Source: Zygnema cylindricum (taxonomy: Eukaryota > Streptophyta > Zygnematophyceae > Zygnematales > Zygnemataceae). From it: a stretch of DNA of 57,707 bases. How positions within the stretch are numbered: position 1 is the stretch's first letter; each line of letters starts with the position of its first letter. The notes beneath the pieces are model-generated. The model was not told where the DNA came from, searched no databases, and was given only the letters and a program-made list of their open reading frames with translations. Below, piece by piece: positions 33,772 through 44,958 of this stretch. The translations under genes were made by a program, and so were the position numbers. The stretch covers positions 5,770 through 63,476 of the forward strand of contig JBBHKE010002169.1 of the NCBI GenBank assembly GCA_037447655.1, written 5' to 3'.

Positions 33772-33950
33772 CTATTCACTTAATCCCACTGCATCCCTAC
33801 AATACTTCAACTTAGGAGCAAGAAGAGCTTTAGTGAGCATATCTGCAATCATTTTAACATCTGGCAAATAACATAATCTAATCCCTCTAAAGAACACTTT
33901 TTCTCTTACAAAGTGTAATCTTACATCCATGTGGTTGCTTTTTAAGTGAC
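33772..33950 (-). pseudogene. RNase H C-terminus of element I
   Basis: Decodes to HMDVRLHFVREK, a MLTKALLAPKLKYC-like end and VGLSE before the stop at 33774-33772. Only the last ~55 codons remain. It is joined directly to integrase at about 33945-33955. Confidence 0.75.
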
Positions 33951-36140
33951 TAACATCCGGTTTCTACCTGTCCAAATCTCGTAAGGAGTGGTTTATACCG
34001 ATCTTGAACCTATCCTATTTTTGATATAAACTGCATAATTTAATGATTCAACCTAGAATTTTAGATCCACGACCTTATCCACAAGCATGGACCTACAGCT
34101 TTCTGAGATATTTCTATTTAGTCTTTTTGAGATGCCATTTTGTTCCGAAGAGTATGGAGCAGTTAGTTTGTGACTTATACCTTCCTTGAGTAAGAAGTTT
34201 TCAAACCCTTTTGACGTATATTCCCTGCCATTGGCCGATCGGAGCTCCAAAATTGGCAAACCGTGAAGTTTCTCCGCCCACGCTTTGTAGTGTTGAAAAT
34301 GAGTGAAGACTTCCCTCTTAGCCTTTATGAAGTAGACTTTAGTAAACCTCAAAAAATCATCTATAAATGTAACCATATATTTCATTCCCCCGGCAGATGG
34401 TACCTTTGCAGGGCCGAAAACATTAGAATGAATGAGCTGCAGAAGTTTAGTAGATTCACGTTCAGACTTTTGAGGACACGGTAATTTCTGTATTTTTCCT
34501 AATGCACAACCATCACACATTTTAGGTGACTGATTTGACAGATTGACTCTTTCTAATTTGCCAGCATTGACCCTCTTTTTAATATTGTCATAGTTCACAT
34601 GGCCTAATATTTTATGCCACAGCTCATCTGAGGATAATGCACCGGAATACAAAACATCATTTTCTTTATTATCGGGCATATCCATTCGATACATTTAGCT
34701 GGCATCTCTTGTTCCCGTAACTACAGTTTTTCCATTTTTGCTAACAATGTGTCTACCATGTTTAAAATTGACCTCAAACCCTTTCCTTTCTACTAAAGAA
34801 GTTGAAAACAAATTTTTCTTAAAATGTGGTACACAGAGAACATTATGAACAGTCATCTCAATTGCCTTGCCTTCTATATGAACTAGCAAGGAGACATCAC
34901 CTACTGCCCGCGTTTGCACACTCATTCGACATGTATAGTAGATATTTTTTTGCGTTGTTGATTTCAAATTTTTGAAAACTGCCTTGTTCCAACACATGTG
35001 GGCCGACGCTCCCATGTCCATTATCCATCCATTGTCTTTCGCGCCCTCTATTGTTGCCGCCATAACAAATAGATCATCATCCTCCTTGTCAGAGAGTGAA
35101 AGAGACTTGTCGTGATGAGATGAAGACACCAAGAACAGTGCATTTCATCGTTGTGATGATCCCGTGAAGCCTTGATGAAATAGGCTCTGATGCCATCCAG
35201 GCCAGTACATACCTGTTTCATTAGCTTTTTTAAGCTTAGGACAAAATTTATATCCATGACCCTTTTCATCACAATAAAAACAAACATTGAAAGATTGTCT
35301 ATTTCCTTTTTGATTAAACTGTCTAAATTGATTCTAATTCTGATTAAACTGATCTCTTTGCTGATTAAATTGAGCTTTTTTGTCAAATTTTATGCTAAAT
35401 GCCTCAACTTGTTTTTCACCATTAAGAATTTTAGAAGCTGCTTCCTCTTCAAATATCAAATTAATAGCTAATTGTAGTGTCCAGCTAACTTTATCTTTTT
35501 GTTTCAGCCTTTTAGACACTGCTTTTATAGTAGTAGGAAGACCTCTCATTAGCAAAGCAGCCTGCTGAAACTGAGGAAAAGATCCACCTGCACAAGCATG
35601 ACAATCTATTAGTATTTGAAATTTGTTACAATATTCAGCCATTGTGCCACTCATGTATTTAGAGTCCCAAATTCGTCCAGCCAAAAAAAGTTATTCCTGA
35701 ACATTAGCCTTTTCAAAATCATCCTTGAGAGATTTTCAGATATCGATCGCCTTTTTCATTTTAATCCGTGACAAAGCCAATTCTTCTGAGATACATAATT
35801 TCAAAAGCGACCGAGCTTGTGAATTTTTCTTTGACCAAGACGGATCTGTTTACGCCAGTGAACCATCCAAAATATCCAAAAGGTTAACATTTTAAATGTT
35901 TGTCTCCACCATATCAAACTAATAAGGTTATTTTTCCCCCGAGAAGATATGAATACTTGATGACAGGCCTATAACCTGTTGTTCTACTACCACTGGAGCA
36001 GGTGGAGTAGCAGGAGTAGCAGTAGAAGTTGAGCTGATTGCTCTAGGTGGAGTAGCAGAAGTATTAGTAGAAGTTGAACTGATTGCTCCAGGTGGATTAG
36101 CAGGAGTAGTAGTAGATGTTGAACTGATTCACCGCAGAAG
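33951..36140 (-). pseudogene. Gag, protease and integrase remnants of element I
   Basis: Gag opens near 36130 with Ser/Thr/Pro repeats and includes an open part at 35684-35334. The knuckle CFYCDEKGHGYKFC lies near 35260. Protease reads WIMDMGASAHM near 35015 (Met in place of the active-site Ser). Integrase covers about 34640-34053, with WHKILGHVNYD and CDGC intact. All three catalytic acids are replaced: IHSNVFGP (Asp to Asn), LRSANGREY (Asp to Ala), NGISKRLN (Glu to Lys). Frameshifts separate the segments. The copy cannot encode an active integrase. Confidence 0.85.
35985..36130 (-). repeat. 45-bp coding repeats at the gag N-terminus of I
   Basis: About three tandem copies of a 45-bp unit encode 15-residue repeats of the form ISSTSTxTxATPPxA. 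The unit preserves the frame. Confidence 0.7.
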
Positions 36141-36630
36141 CTTACCAAGAATCCTTTCAAACAACTGCTTTTTACAGCTCAATAAAGTTGACACAAAGAT
36201 CCAACCTGCTTTAAACTATACCACAGTATAGTGTATCATAAAGTCTGACAACTCACAAAGTTTCAGCACAATTGATCTAACACACACCAAGATATGCAGC
36301 TCAGAAGTTTCCCAAAAACATTTTGCAGATTACACAGTCTGGAAGTCAAGATACATAAAATGTTCTACGTCCTAAGTCTTATACTCTTCACTCACTTGTC
36401 CTACCACATAGTGTTGTACAGCCGTTACAAGTTTTCCTAAAAGATACGTCCAAAGAACTATACTGCCACTAAGGTCCAAGTGCTCCTAATCACGCTAAAA
36501 CTAATCTATCACTTTACACTCAATATTAATGAGAATCATATACAGGTGATTTGTTCAAATACTTGTCAATTGGCTTAGTGAAAAATTTTTGGGTACGTCC
36601 ATCCGGCTGTTGCAGAACATCTGTCAGTGA

Positions 36631-36987
36631 GTCACTTAATTATTCTCTTATGAATCTCGTCCGTTGACTTGATTCATATCAACCATAGCACCGCAGTCCA
36701 ATTTCTGATCTCATTAAAATATCTGCAGCTTCGTAGCAACTGCGTTGTTCCATACCAAAAATAGCCGCAGATGCGTTTGTCATGTTGCGTAGCAACTGTG
36801 TTATACTGTACCAAAATTTCAGCAGATGCGTTTGTCCAGCAGTGTCGCTGGCTGCTTTGTTACAATGCTGGTGTCGGTACCATTCACAAACCTACATTGT
36901 GCTTCAAGTGACAACGCGTGTCCCTATAGATCTATTTTTCCGCCGTCCTATAAATTTGTTGAGACTTAAAGCTTTCTAAAAACAACA
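36631..36987 (-). repeat. 5' LTR segment of element I (right copy)
   Basis: Matches 33205-33602, with about 40 bp missing from the internal repeat region. Between it and gag (36140-36630) is noncoding leader DNA with patchy similarity to 32845-33125. To the right, 36988-37371 shows nothing recognisable. Confidence 0.7.
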
Positions 36988-37429
36988 GACCTTATGAGGC
37001 GATTACCCTCACTTGAAAAAACAACGCAAAACATTTTCAAAGTGGAGAGACTAGACATTTAATATAGTTGGCACTAAAATCATACAAAGCACGAACCTAC
37101 CTCAAAGAGTTTCTCGGTGAAAGGTATGTGTAATTTTCTCGCAAGGACCAAAATATAATAACAAGTAATGCTCGTCAATCTGAAAGGTGGTCCAAATCAA
37201 AAAGAATATTTCTTAAAAGATGAACTTCACGAGTCTGAACCAACAGTTATAAGGTTGTTATATTTCTCTACCTCTAAGAGAAATATTGAAAGAGTTTTGG
37301 CTAAACCAAAATTTTCAAACTATTTCGTCTATATGTGACAATACCGTGTATGGGTTTTTTTAAACTAGTTGTTAGATTTCTTAGAAATCTGAGATTCGAT
37401 ATGTCCCATACAAGGAAAAATTGAGTGGG

Positions 37430-37492
37430 CCAGGGCTCAAACTTAGAACCATTCACCGTACCTATGAATGCACTTCCATTGTGCCACCAGCT
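37430..37492 (-). other. tRNA-like module in TRIM unit 1
   Basis: On the element sense strand TGGTGGCACAATGG (A-box-like) leads to an ATTCA/TGAAT stem and then GTTTGAGCCC (B-box-like). Sense orientation relative to the inferred LTR. Confidence 0.55.
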
Positions 37493-37715
37493 CGAAGTAG
37501 AACCAAGCGGGTCCATACCTATTCATTTTAGGCGGCTTCAAGTATGGTATTACCATATTCTACCCCGTATTGAACCGACATTCATCTGCCAATCCAGCAT
37601 CCCGCTTCACGAGGAGGCTTGTCAATCCATCCGCAATATCGTTGGCTTTGATACCATGCTGGATTTTTTAAGAATCTAGGATTCGGCATGTCTTATACTT
37701 GGGAAAATTGAGCCG

Positions 37716-37779
37716 GCTAGGGCTCAAACCTGATACCTTTCAATATAGCTTTGAATACAGTACAACTCTGCCACCAGCT
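37716..37779 (-). other. tRNA-like module in TRIM unit 2
   Basis: TGGTGGCAGAGTTG, then an anticodon-arm-like stem TTCAA/TTGAA with a 7-nt loop, then GGTTTGAGCCC. The spacing is that of a tRNA. Confidence 0.6.
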
Positions 37780-38000
37780 CGATGTACAGCTTAGTGGGAC
37801 CGTACCTATTTACTTTAAGCAGCTTCAAGTATGTCATTATGATATTCTACCCCGTATTGAACCGACATTCATATGCCTATCATACACCCCCACTCACAAG
37901 CGGTCGGTCAATCCATCCGCAATCCCATTGGCTCTAATACCATGTTAGATTTCCTAAAAATCATGGATTCCGCATTTCCCATACTAGGGGAAATTGAGAC

Positions 38001-38063
38001 GATCAATGCTCGAGCCTAAGACCTTTCACTATAGTTGTGAACGCACTACCACCGTGCCACCAG
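38001..38063 (-). other. tRNA-like module in TRIM unit 3
   Basis: TGGTGGCACGGTGGTAGTGC resembles a tRNA D-arm. A perfect 5-bp stem TTCAC/GTGAA encloses a 7-nt loop AACTATA, followed by GGCTCGAGC. No normal acceptor stem or CCA end is seen. Confidence 0.6.
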
Positions 38064-38140
38064 CTAGACTCTCACACCAGCTAGATGAGAGTCTGGCCGG
38101 TCTGTACCTGTTTATTTAAGGCGGCTTCGAATATGGTATT

Positions 38141-39207
38141 TGAAATTTTATAGGTTCCATTTCCCCACAAAAATCGCAGACCTAAAGAAGCTTATCTAGA
38201 TAGTGCCGACTCCAAGTTTATACAAACCCAAATGACTGACACCTTGACAGCCAGAACTCGTATAAAACTTCACCCTTGTGAAAGAAGATTTTCTGTGTGC
38301 TCAGTTTCACAACAGAATGCAAAGCTTGAACATGTGTTTTGGATAGCATTCCCCACTTTGATTTTCCCTTAAAAATGCCGCCACCCTGGCAAGCAAAATC
38401 TCTTGCCGACTACACCCCTGTGTAGCTTGGACTCCCCTGAGTGCGCAGCAAAAAGAATCACTGAATTCGCTCCCCTGAGCAGTTAGTTATGGCTGGCCAA
38501 AGATGGCCTATAAATACAAAAGGTCACCTGGAGAGAGGCGCCTCAACACGCTAAGTCCCTTAACTCCTACAACTACCTACTACTCTACCGTCGGCCAATC
38601 AAAAGAGTGTATAGTACAAGAAGGTACAGTGGCCGATTGTACTTCTTGTACGGCCATTGTACAATATGGCCTTCTGGATGACACTTGTCAACATGGAAGC
38701 CATCGTTCCTCCTCCCAACCTTTCTGGCGTCCAATGATGAGGCACCACGTGCCACAGCGCGCCGCTATTACCGAAAGCCGCCAAAGAGTCATTCGGGTTT
38801 GGCGGGGGCGACGTCGTCCATCCGATCATGTATTTTACACGGTTAGATTCGCGTCCGCGAGCGCCGTTTGACTATGATGTTGTTTCGTCATTTTTTGTCT
38901 GTTTAAGTGAAAGTGACGTTTGCGTAACAGTTTAATAAATTTCCGAACCACAAACGTGTATCGTTTCGTTAACGCTTTAATGGTTAAGGCGTACGTCTAT
39001 AAAGTACTCGTAGACCCAATTTCAAATCTTGTTTAGAACAACTTTTGATAATCTATCAATCTGACTGCCTGTTTCTTTCTGACTATGGCGGTAGCCATGG
39101 TGACTCTCTCTCTCTTCACTCTAGAGTCTAAATTAATAAGTGAATATTACTTACTTCTTTTCAACATAGACAAATACAGACCTAGAAAATACACACATTT
39201 TAACACT
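38141..39207 (-). repeat. 3' LTR of element F
   Basis: Sense start TGTTAAAATGTGTG; the end carries ATG plus 17 nt encoding MEPIKF. Homologous in blocks to the D and E LTRs. A diverged tRNA-like block lies on the plus strand at 38971-39032 (TTAATGGTTAAGGCG ... CAATTTCAAATC). Confidence 0.85.
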
Positions 39208-39223
39208 CCCTTTGTTTTCTAGT

Positions 39224-39895
39224 CTACTTCTCCTTCACCTCACTCTTAATAACAAAACCCAATTTATATATATATATTTTCTTTTTCCTTTTTCTTTTCC
39301 CCTCATAAAAATTTAAGTGAATACCCCCGTATTTGAAACAGTGTGTTAGATGAACCGAAATAATAAATGTATCACACATTTTATTTTGCATGCCATTTTT
39401 CAAAAATCCGGGTTTTTGGAGCAAGGATTTTATCCACCTCATTTCTTCTTGATCCGAGTAAAATCTAGATTCCCACTTGCATTTCAAACAGCAAGCCCCA
39501 TCCCCAACTTGCAACACATACCCAGATGTCAACCCTTTTACAGGCACACCTTCATAAATGGCATCACCCCCGTTAGTGATGTCAAATCCATTACCCCCCA
39601 AATTTATCTTAAAATTACGAGTCCCCACTAAGTTCCTCGTTAAATCTACATCTTCCGTACTCATATATTTTTACATGATACTTACACCATTTTTTGAACT
39701 TCCCTCACTCTCTCCCATGGATTTCTTTCCACTATCACTTTCAATTTTGATTCCTACAAAATATTTCTCCTCCCCTAAACCTTTCATTAAATATTCCTCT
39801 TCTCCCCTATCCTTTGGAGCCCCCTCTAGATTTCCTTCTCCCCTTTCCATATAATCCGTTGAAGTCTCCTTTTTCAACCAGTTTTCTGTCGCCAA
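39224..39895 (-). pseudogene. Reverse transcriptase tail and RNase H remnant of F
   Basis: 39895-39671 contains GLGEEKYFVGIKIE, matching MGEAKYILGIQVE of D. 39664-39224 matches RNase H around TSGYVLQVGDGACC and MRWIKSLLQKPGF. The catalytic STMEAEYMA segment is deleted. The polypurine tract is at 39208-39223. Confidence 0.75.
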
Positions 39896-40029
39896 AATAT
39901 CTATGAATATATCCTCATTATTTTTAGCTTTTTCAAGTACCTCCTTTCTCTTTACCTCTCTTATACCTCCAAAAGCGCACTGTTGCTTTCATGGAATTTT
40001 TGTGTACGTTTCTCTCTTCTCCAATCTAC

Positions 40030-41140
40030 CAATGTGAAGAAGCTCCAAAATTTCTTCATCCTCTTTCTCCTATTCCCCTTCTTCCTCCTCATTCACATTC
40101 CAACTTCTAATTTCTTCTAAACAAGGGCATTCCTCCATATAATGACCCGGTTCCCTACAAAAGAAGCAAACCCCTCCCTTCGAAGCTCCCCTTCCTTTTC
40201 CACTTCCTCTCTTTCCACCAAAATTGTGATAAGGCTTATCTTTTTCTTTCTTCCTCTCATCACGCTTCCGCCAATCACCATCATTCCCCTCATCACGCTT
40301 GCGCCTGTCACCACCTGCTGTCAGTGCATTCACCTTGTCAATTCCTTTACAAAGCTCCAAAGTGCTTTCCCTTACAAGAATCATCCCCATGGTAACACTC
40401 CAAGTCCATGAGGATAAGTCCATTTCCTGTATACGATTAATGATCCTTTCGTACTCATCTGGGAGTTTCATGATTAGTGTGTTAATCTTTCTCACCTCAG
40501 ATTCTACATATCCGGCACTAGCAAACTCAACATATAACGCAGCAATATCATTGCAAAACTCTACAATGCTACCGCCTTTATAAACATAGGCCTCTATTTC
40601 CTGTTTTACTAACTGCTGCCTCTAGATAGTCTCACTCTTATATATCTGAATTAGTGTTTCCCATATTTCTGAAGACTTAGTTAGCTTTATAAGAGTGATA
40701 GCTATGGACTTAGACACGTTTCTAAGTTTGAGATGTTTTGCTATAGTGTTGTTGTACTCCCAAATTTTAGTGTCATTTTCTTCAGTTTTTGGTTTAGCTA
40801 TAACCCCTACAAGTGGAACTGTAGAAGAGAGCCTAGCTCCCCTCACCACATGCGTTTCTTTACCCTTCACCCTTTTTCCCTCTTCCATGGCAATAATTTC
40901 CCTTTCACCTTTCGTTGCATCTGAAATCCATTTGGTTTTCTGGGAAGCCCCAAGTGAATCTCCATAGTGAGTTCCACCGAAGCCCGGTGGCGGACATCTC
41001 ACTTGTCCTGAAAGAATTCCCCATAAGTGCTTTTCGAAAAGCAATCCCTCCATCGTAAATTCCTAGTAAATGAAGTCTGTTCTATGAAACATATCCACCC
41101 TAGATGGTGGGCCCATAACCTGAAATTCTATGGGTTCCAT
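40030..41140 (-). pseudogene. Gag of element F
   Basis: Starts at ATG 41140 inside the LTR (MEPIEFQVMGPPSRV, through the primer-binding site). An in-frame stop follows about 20 codons into gag, near 41065. Open parts then run 41053-40622 and 40495-40070, with a stop between them near 40623. The zinc knuckle CFFCREPGHYMEEC is intact near 40150. The similarity stops just after the CAFGGIRE segment that precedes protease in D and C. Confidence 0.8.
41106..41120 (-). other. Primer-binding site of F (half-tRNA type)
   Basis: GGTTATGGGCCCACC on the minus strand, adjacent to the LTR edge at 41121. Identical to C and D. Confidence 0.85.
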
Positions 41141-41577
41141 TTCCCCATAGAAATTGCAGACCTAAAGAAGCTTATCTAGATAGTGCTGACTCCAAGTTTA
41201 TACAAACCTGCTGACTCCAAGTTTATACAAACCCGAATGACTGACACCTTGACAGTCAGAACTCGTATAAAACTTCACCCCTGTGAAAGAAGACTTTCTG
41301 TGTGCTTAGTTTCACCACAGAATGCAAAGCTTAAACATGCGTTTTGGACAGCATTCCCCACTTTGACTTTCCCTTAAAAATTCCACCACCCTGGCAAGCA
41401 AAAACTCCGACCGACTACACCCCTGTGTAGCTTGGACTCCCGTGAGTCCTCCCCAAAATGAATCACCGAATTCGCTCCCTTGAGCAGTTAGTTATTGTTG
41501 GCCAAAGATGGCCTATAAATACATAAGGTCACCTGGAGAGAGGCGCCTCAACACGCTAAGTCCCTTAACTCCTACAA
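41121..41577 (-). repeat. Truncated 5' LTR of element F
   Basis: Matches 38141-38577. It includes a 25-bp tandem duplication (tgctgactccaagtttatac and onward) near 41185-41235, absent from the left copy. It ends abruptly in pyrimidine-rich DNA. Confidence 0.85.
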
Positions 41578-42190
41578 CCCCATCTCCTCCATCTCCTCTT
41601 CCGTCTCCCCCTCCTCCCCCATCTCCTCCTCCGTTTTCTCCTCCATATCCGCCTCTAAGATCACCACCATCCTTATCTCCTCCTCCCCCATTCACCCCTC
41701 CAAGTTTCCCACCTTCTCCATTTCCTCCCCGATTTCCTCCTTTATCTTCTACTTCGTTTCCACCACCGCTAAGTCCTTCACCATCCCCATTCCCGTCCCG
41801 CTCCTTACCCCATCCATTTCCCTTTCCAAGTACAGTACCACCACCATCTCTTTTTCAACCTCCCATCCCATGTCCTCCTCCATCTTCCGGTCGAAGTTCT
41901 CCATCTCCCCCTTCATTTCTTTCATATCCCACGCCAGTTCTTCCACCATCACAATTTCCTTCTGTATCGTTCACTCCAAATCCCCCACCACCAGCATCTC
42001 CTCCTCCATATCGCCCTCCGATTTCTCCACCTCCCCCATTTCCTTTACCACCTCCCTCTCCAACTCCTCAATATCCTCCACAAACTGCATATCATCCGTC
42101 TCCCCTTCCAAGTCCTCCACCATATTCTTCCCCCCTCTCCCCTATCTGCACCTCCACCACCTCCACCTCGTACACGTACGATGCCTCCCC
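41578..42190. repeat. Pyrimidine-rich low-complexity block
   Basis: About 610 bp of CCN and TCN triplets (ccatctcctcc-like), giving a Pro/Ser-rich frame on the plus strand. The composition explains the long frame, so no gene is called. It replaces the rest of the LTR of F. Confidence 0.75.
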
Positions 42191-44158
42191 TAAAACTTCC
42201 ATTTTCGTTTTTGTTGAATTTGTTCATTTAACCAAAAGAAAAAAGGTAGTGGTTACTAGTCAACAACCAAAAAAGTTGAATTAGCTAAGAAAGGTTGATA
42301 AGGTTAGAAAATGTTCGAAGTGAATATGATGTAAAAAATAAAGTGAATAAGTTGATTAAAATTGCAAAGTCATAAAAAATCAACAACCTAATAAGCTGAT
42401 AAAACTTATGAAGTGAACCAGCCGAAACAAATCAGTCGACAAATGTAAGTTCAGCAATACAACAAACATACTAAATGTTGAAATATCATAAAATTACTAT
42501 AATTCAAAATCCAAAGAAAAAAATTGGAAAAGAAAAACATTAGATCAGTTGAACAACCTAACAGTCAATATTCAATCAAATGATATCAAACGTTTGAGTT
42601 TACAATTTTCTTACAATGAATTCATTATAACGTCCATATTCAATTATTCATTTGTCCTCGAGAATCAAAGACTATTTTTTAGTATCTTAGGTTAAATGAT
42701 GTTTGATCGGCTTATGTCTAACTTGAAATGATCGAGATGTATGCAACATTCCTGGGCATTCCTAAACAACAGTTTCTAATGTTTCCAATGTTTTCAGAAA
42801 TTCCTAAACATGACCTTGCTATAAAGATTTCTTGACTACAATATTCCTACAAATTCCGAGGAAATGTTGCGGTTTGATACATTTTTTAAGGCATGAATTG
42901 TATACGACAAGTCTAGACATATCCAAAACATTTTTTTGATGTATGCAAAAAACTGTGGACATTACTAAGCATTGCTTTGATTTTTTATAACCTTCTGAAA
43001 TATATCTAAATATATAGTTATTTTTTTAAACAGTATTCCGTGGCATTATGGTTCCAAACATGGTTTTGAATTCCATGTAATGCTATAAATGTCCGTATGT
43101 CTAAGTAGGATTTTTTCGAATTAGTTCAAAAATTTCCAAACAAGTTTGGTTATGTATTGAAACTTTTTTTGAGAAAAATGTTTCGTCGCATGGGACATTT
43201 ATCATGATAGGAAAATCATTAATAAAAAAGTAAAAAAGGATTTACATAAAAATGTGTATATACATATACATGTAAGCATTAGTATAAGTAGTGTAATTAA
43301 TACTATTTATTTTCCATTTATTTTTTTTTGATTAGTGTCATTAACTAGAATGATGATGACAGGTGTACCGTGAGAACCGGGCCTTAAAAATCACAATAAT
43401 AATGTTAAAGATAAAGTACAACAAATATTCTTGGCGAAGCTAAAATTAGAAAGAACACATGCTTCTGGGTTTTACTGTGGTTTTAGGATTGTTTATTTAA
43501 TGGGTTTTGCCCTTTGCGTCTGAAAACCCTTGCAAGTCACAACATAGCGTTATCTTACAAAAATTATGACAAACACTCACTTATTGTCTCTTTTTTAACA
43601 GATAGAACAGGTAAATATGTAGGGGAAGTTTTATGTTGGCCATGTGATAATTTAAAAAAAAAATTTGTGGTTTTGGTGATTTGGAGTAGTAGGGGTTTTC
43701 AACATTTTTTTTGGGTGACAATATTTAGGAGTTCCTCACATGACGAATTTACTGTAAGCATTGGAAAATAACGTGTAAGAAAATTTTAGGATGCAGTTAT
43801 AGTATATGTTTTTATTTACGTTATTAGTGTAATTTATGATTTTATGGTTTTCCTTTTTTATTTTCCGAAAGAATAATGGTCGGAATGGTCAACTTGAACT
43901 ATATTTGTTGTGGTAAATCCTATGCTCTGTTTTATATGTTTTCACGAAATTTCACATTGTTTTGATATTGTTGTGTTTTTTTTTCATTTTATGGAACTTA
44001 CAGAGAGAAATTTTGGCTTATCGGAAGATTCTATCCCATTTATACCCCCCAAATATGTCAATAAATACTTCCGATTTTTAAGTTCCGGATATTCCGACTA
44101 CTGGAAAACTTGGAGAACAATTTTGGAGTTGGATTGGGAAAGTCAAGGAGCCCTTCAA
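42191..44158. other. AT-rich DNA, nothing recognised
   Basis: No supported gene or element. Two plus-strand frames (43514-43771, 43910-44164) have no recognisable domain. Confidence 0.5.
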
Positions 44159-44198
44159 TATTGAATGTGACGACATAAGAGGCCGAAAGAGCTAATAG

Positions 44199-44256
<58 letters not shown>

Positions 44257-44290
44257 CAGAGAGAGAGAAAGAGACAGAAAAACAAGGAGT
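44159..44290 (-). repeat. LTR end fragment of the G family with expanded (GA)n
   Basis: 44159-44200 matches the terminal ~42 bases of the G LTR, starting exactly at the LTR edge and including the ATG plus 15 nt (MSSHSI). It then passes into about 55 bp of GA repeat. The G LTR has a short gagagagagag tract a little further in, so the microsatellite probably grew from it. Confidence 0.75.
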
Positions 44291-44958
44291 ATAGAAATGG
44301 AATGAAATTAAAATTATTTTATTTTTGAATCTATTTGGATACAATATATCAGAATGACGAAAACAATTTCATGATAACAATGTAATTTTTGAAATAGAAA
44401 TTTCTCTCAATGTAATTATGAAGAGAAAGAAATTACGATATGAAAGACATTTTAGAAATCCCAATACAAGAAACCGATGATTTCTTCTACTAATATTTCA
44501 TTTGAAATGCAAAAGGATCCGATTTTTTGTATACTCACAAATGGAAAATTTCGGGGTAGCTTCCTAGAAATGTGTCCAGAAATCCTTCTAATCTGTTTTG
44601 GGATAAATTTCTGTTGGACAATCAAAATCACAAATGCTAGGGATGTTACAAATCTGTTTTTACGATTGATTTTTTGTTTCGAGTTCAGTTTCAGATTTAG
44701 TCTATTTTTTCAGTCTTCTTATCACTTAGTTTCTTTTTTGGTTTTTACCAACTACATTATTCTGGTCCAGAAACATATATCATCAGAATACTCTAGCATT
44801 ATTGGCCAATCACAATCTTTTTGCATTATTAGCCAATCACAATCTTCTAGCATTATTGGTTGGACATTCTTAAACTCAGCTTTATATGAAATCAACTTAC
44901 GTCGAAAAAAACACAAAAAATAATATTTCAAAGTTAGCTTTAAGAAAGAAAAAGTTGC

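Larger units (their letters stand above)
33205..36987 (-). mobile_element. Copia retrotransposon I, reverse transcriptase deleted
   Basis: Minus-strand element with matching terminal segments at 33205-33602 and 36631-36987. Between them lie, in sense order, a leader, gag with a CCHC knuckle, protease, integrase and a short RNase H end. The whole reverse transcriptase is missing. Same family as H. No target-site duplication was found, so the outer limits are approximate. Confidence 0.75.
37372..38140 (-). mobile_element. Tandem TRIM-like units (about 287 bp x 2.7)
   Basis: Three successive units begin near 37372, 37659 and 37945; the third is cut by the LTR of F at 38141. On the minus strand each junction reads ...TCTAACA or close, then TGGTATYARAGCC. 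That is an LTR end followed by a primer-binding site complementary to the 3' end of initiator tRNA-Met, the normal plant copia type. The units are noncoding and short, as in TRIM elements, which are known to form such tandem arrays. Each unit also carries a tRNA-like block. Confidence 0.7.
38141..41577 (-). mobile_element. Copia retrotransposon F, internally deleted
   Basis: The left (3') LTR is 1067 bp (38141-39207) and the right (5') LTR is cut at 41577 after about 457 bp. The 1.9-kb interior keeps gag and a broken reverse transcriptase tail plus RNase H, but protease, integrase and most of reverse transcriptase are missing. F belongs to the D/C lineage. It would depend on proteins supplied by another copy. 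Confidence 0.85.

Noticed and set aside
37372-38140. CRISPR-like or satellite array
   Set aside because: Only three long units, whole-unit repetition without spacers, and LTR/primer-site junctions point to TRIM-like retroelements in a eukaryote.
41508-42284. 258-codon proline-rich ORF resembling an extensin
   Set aside because: It starts in LTR F sequence and is produced by CCN/TCN low-complexity repeats; no signal peptide or regular SPPPP motif.
43910-44164. 84-codon ORF next to the G-family LTR fragment
   Set aside because: No recognisable domain, crosses into LTR sequence and has no supported splice sites.
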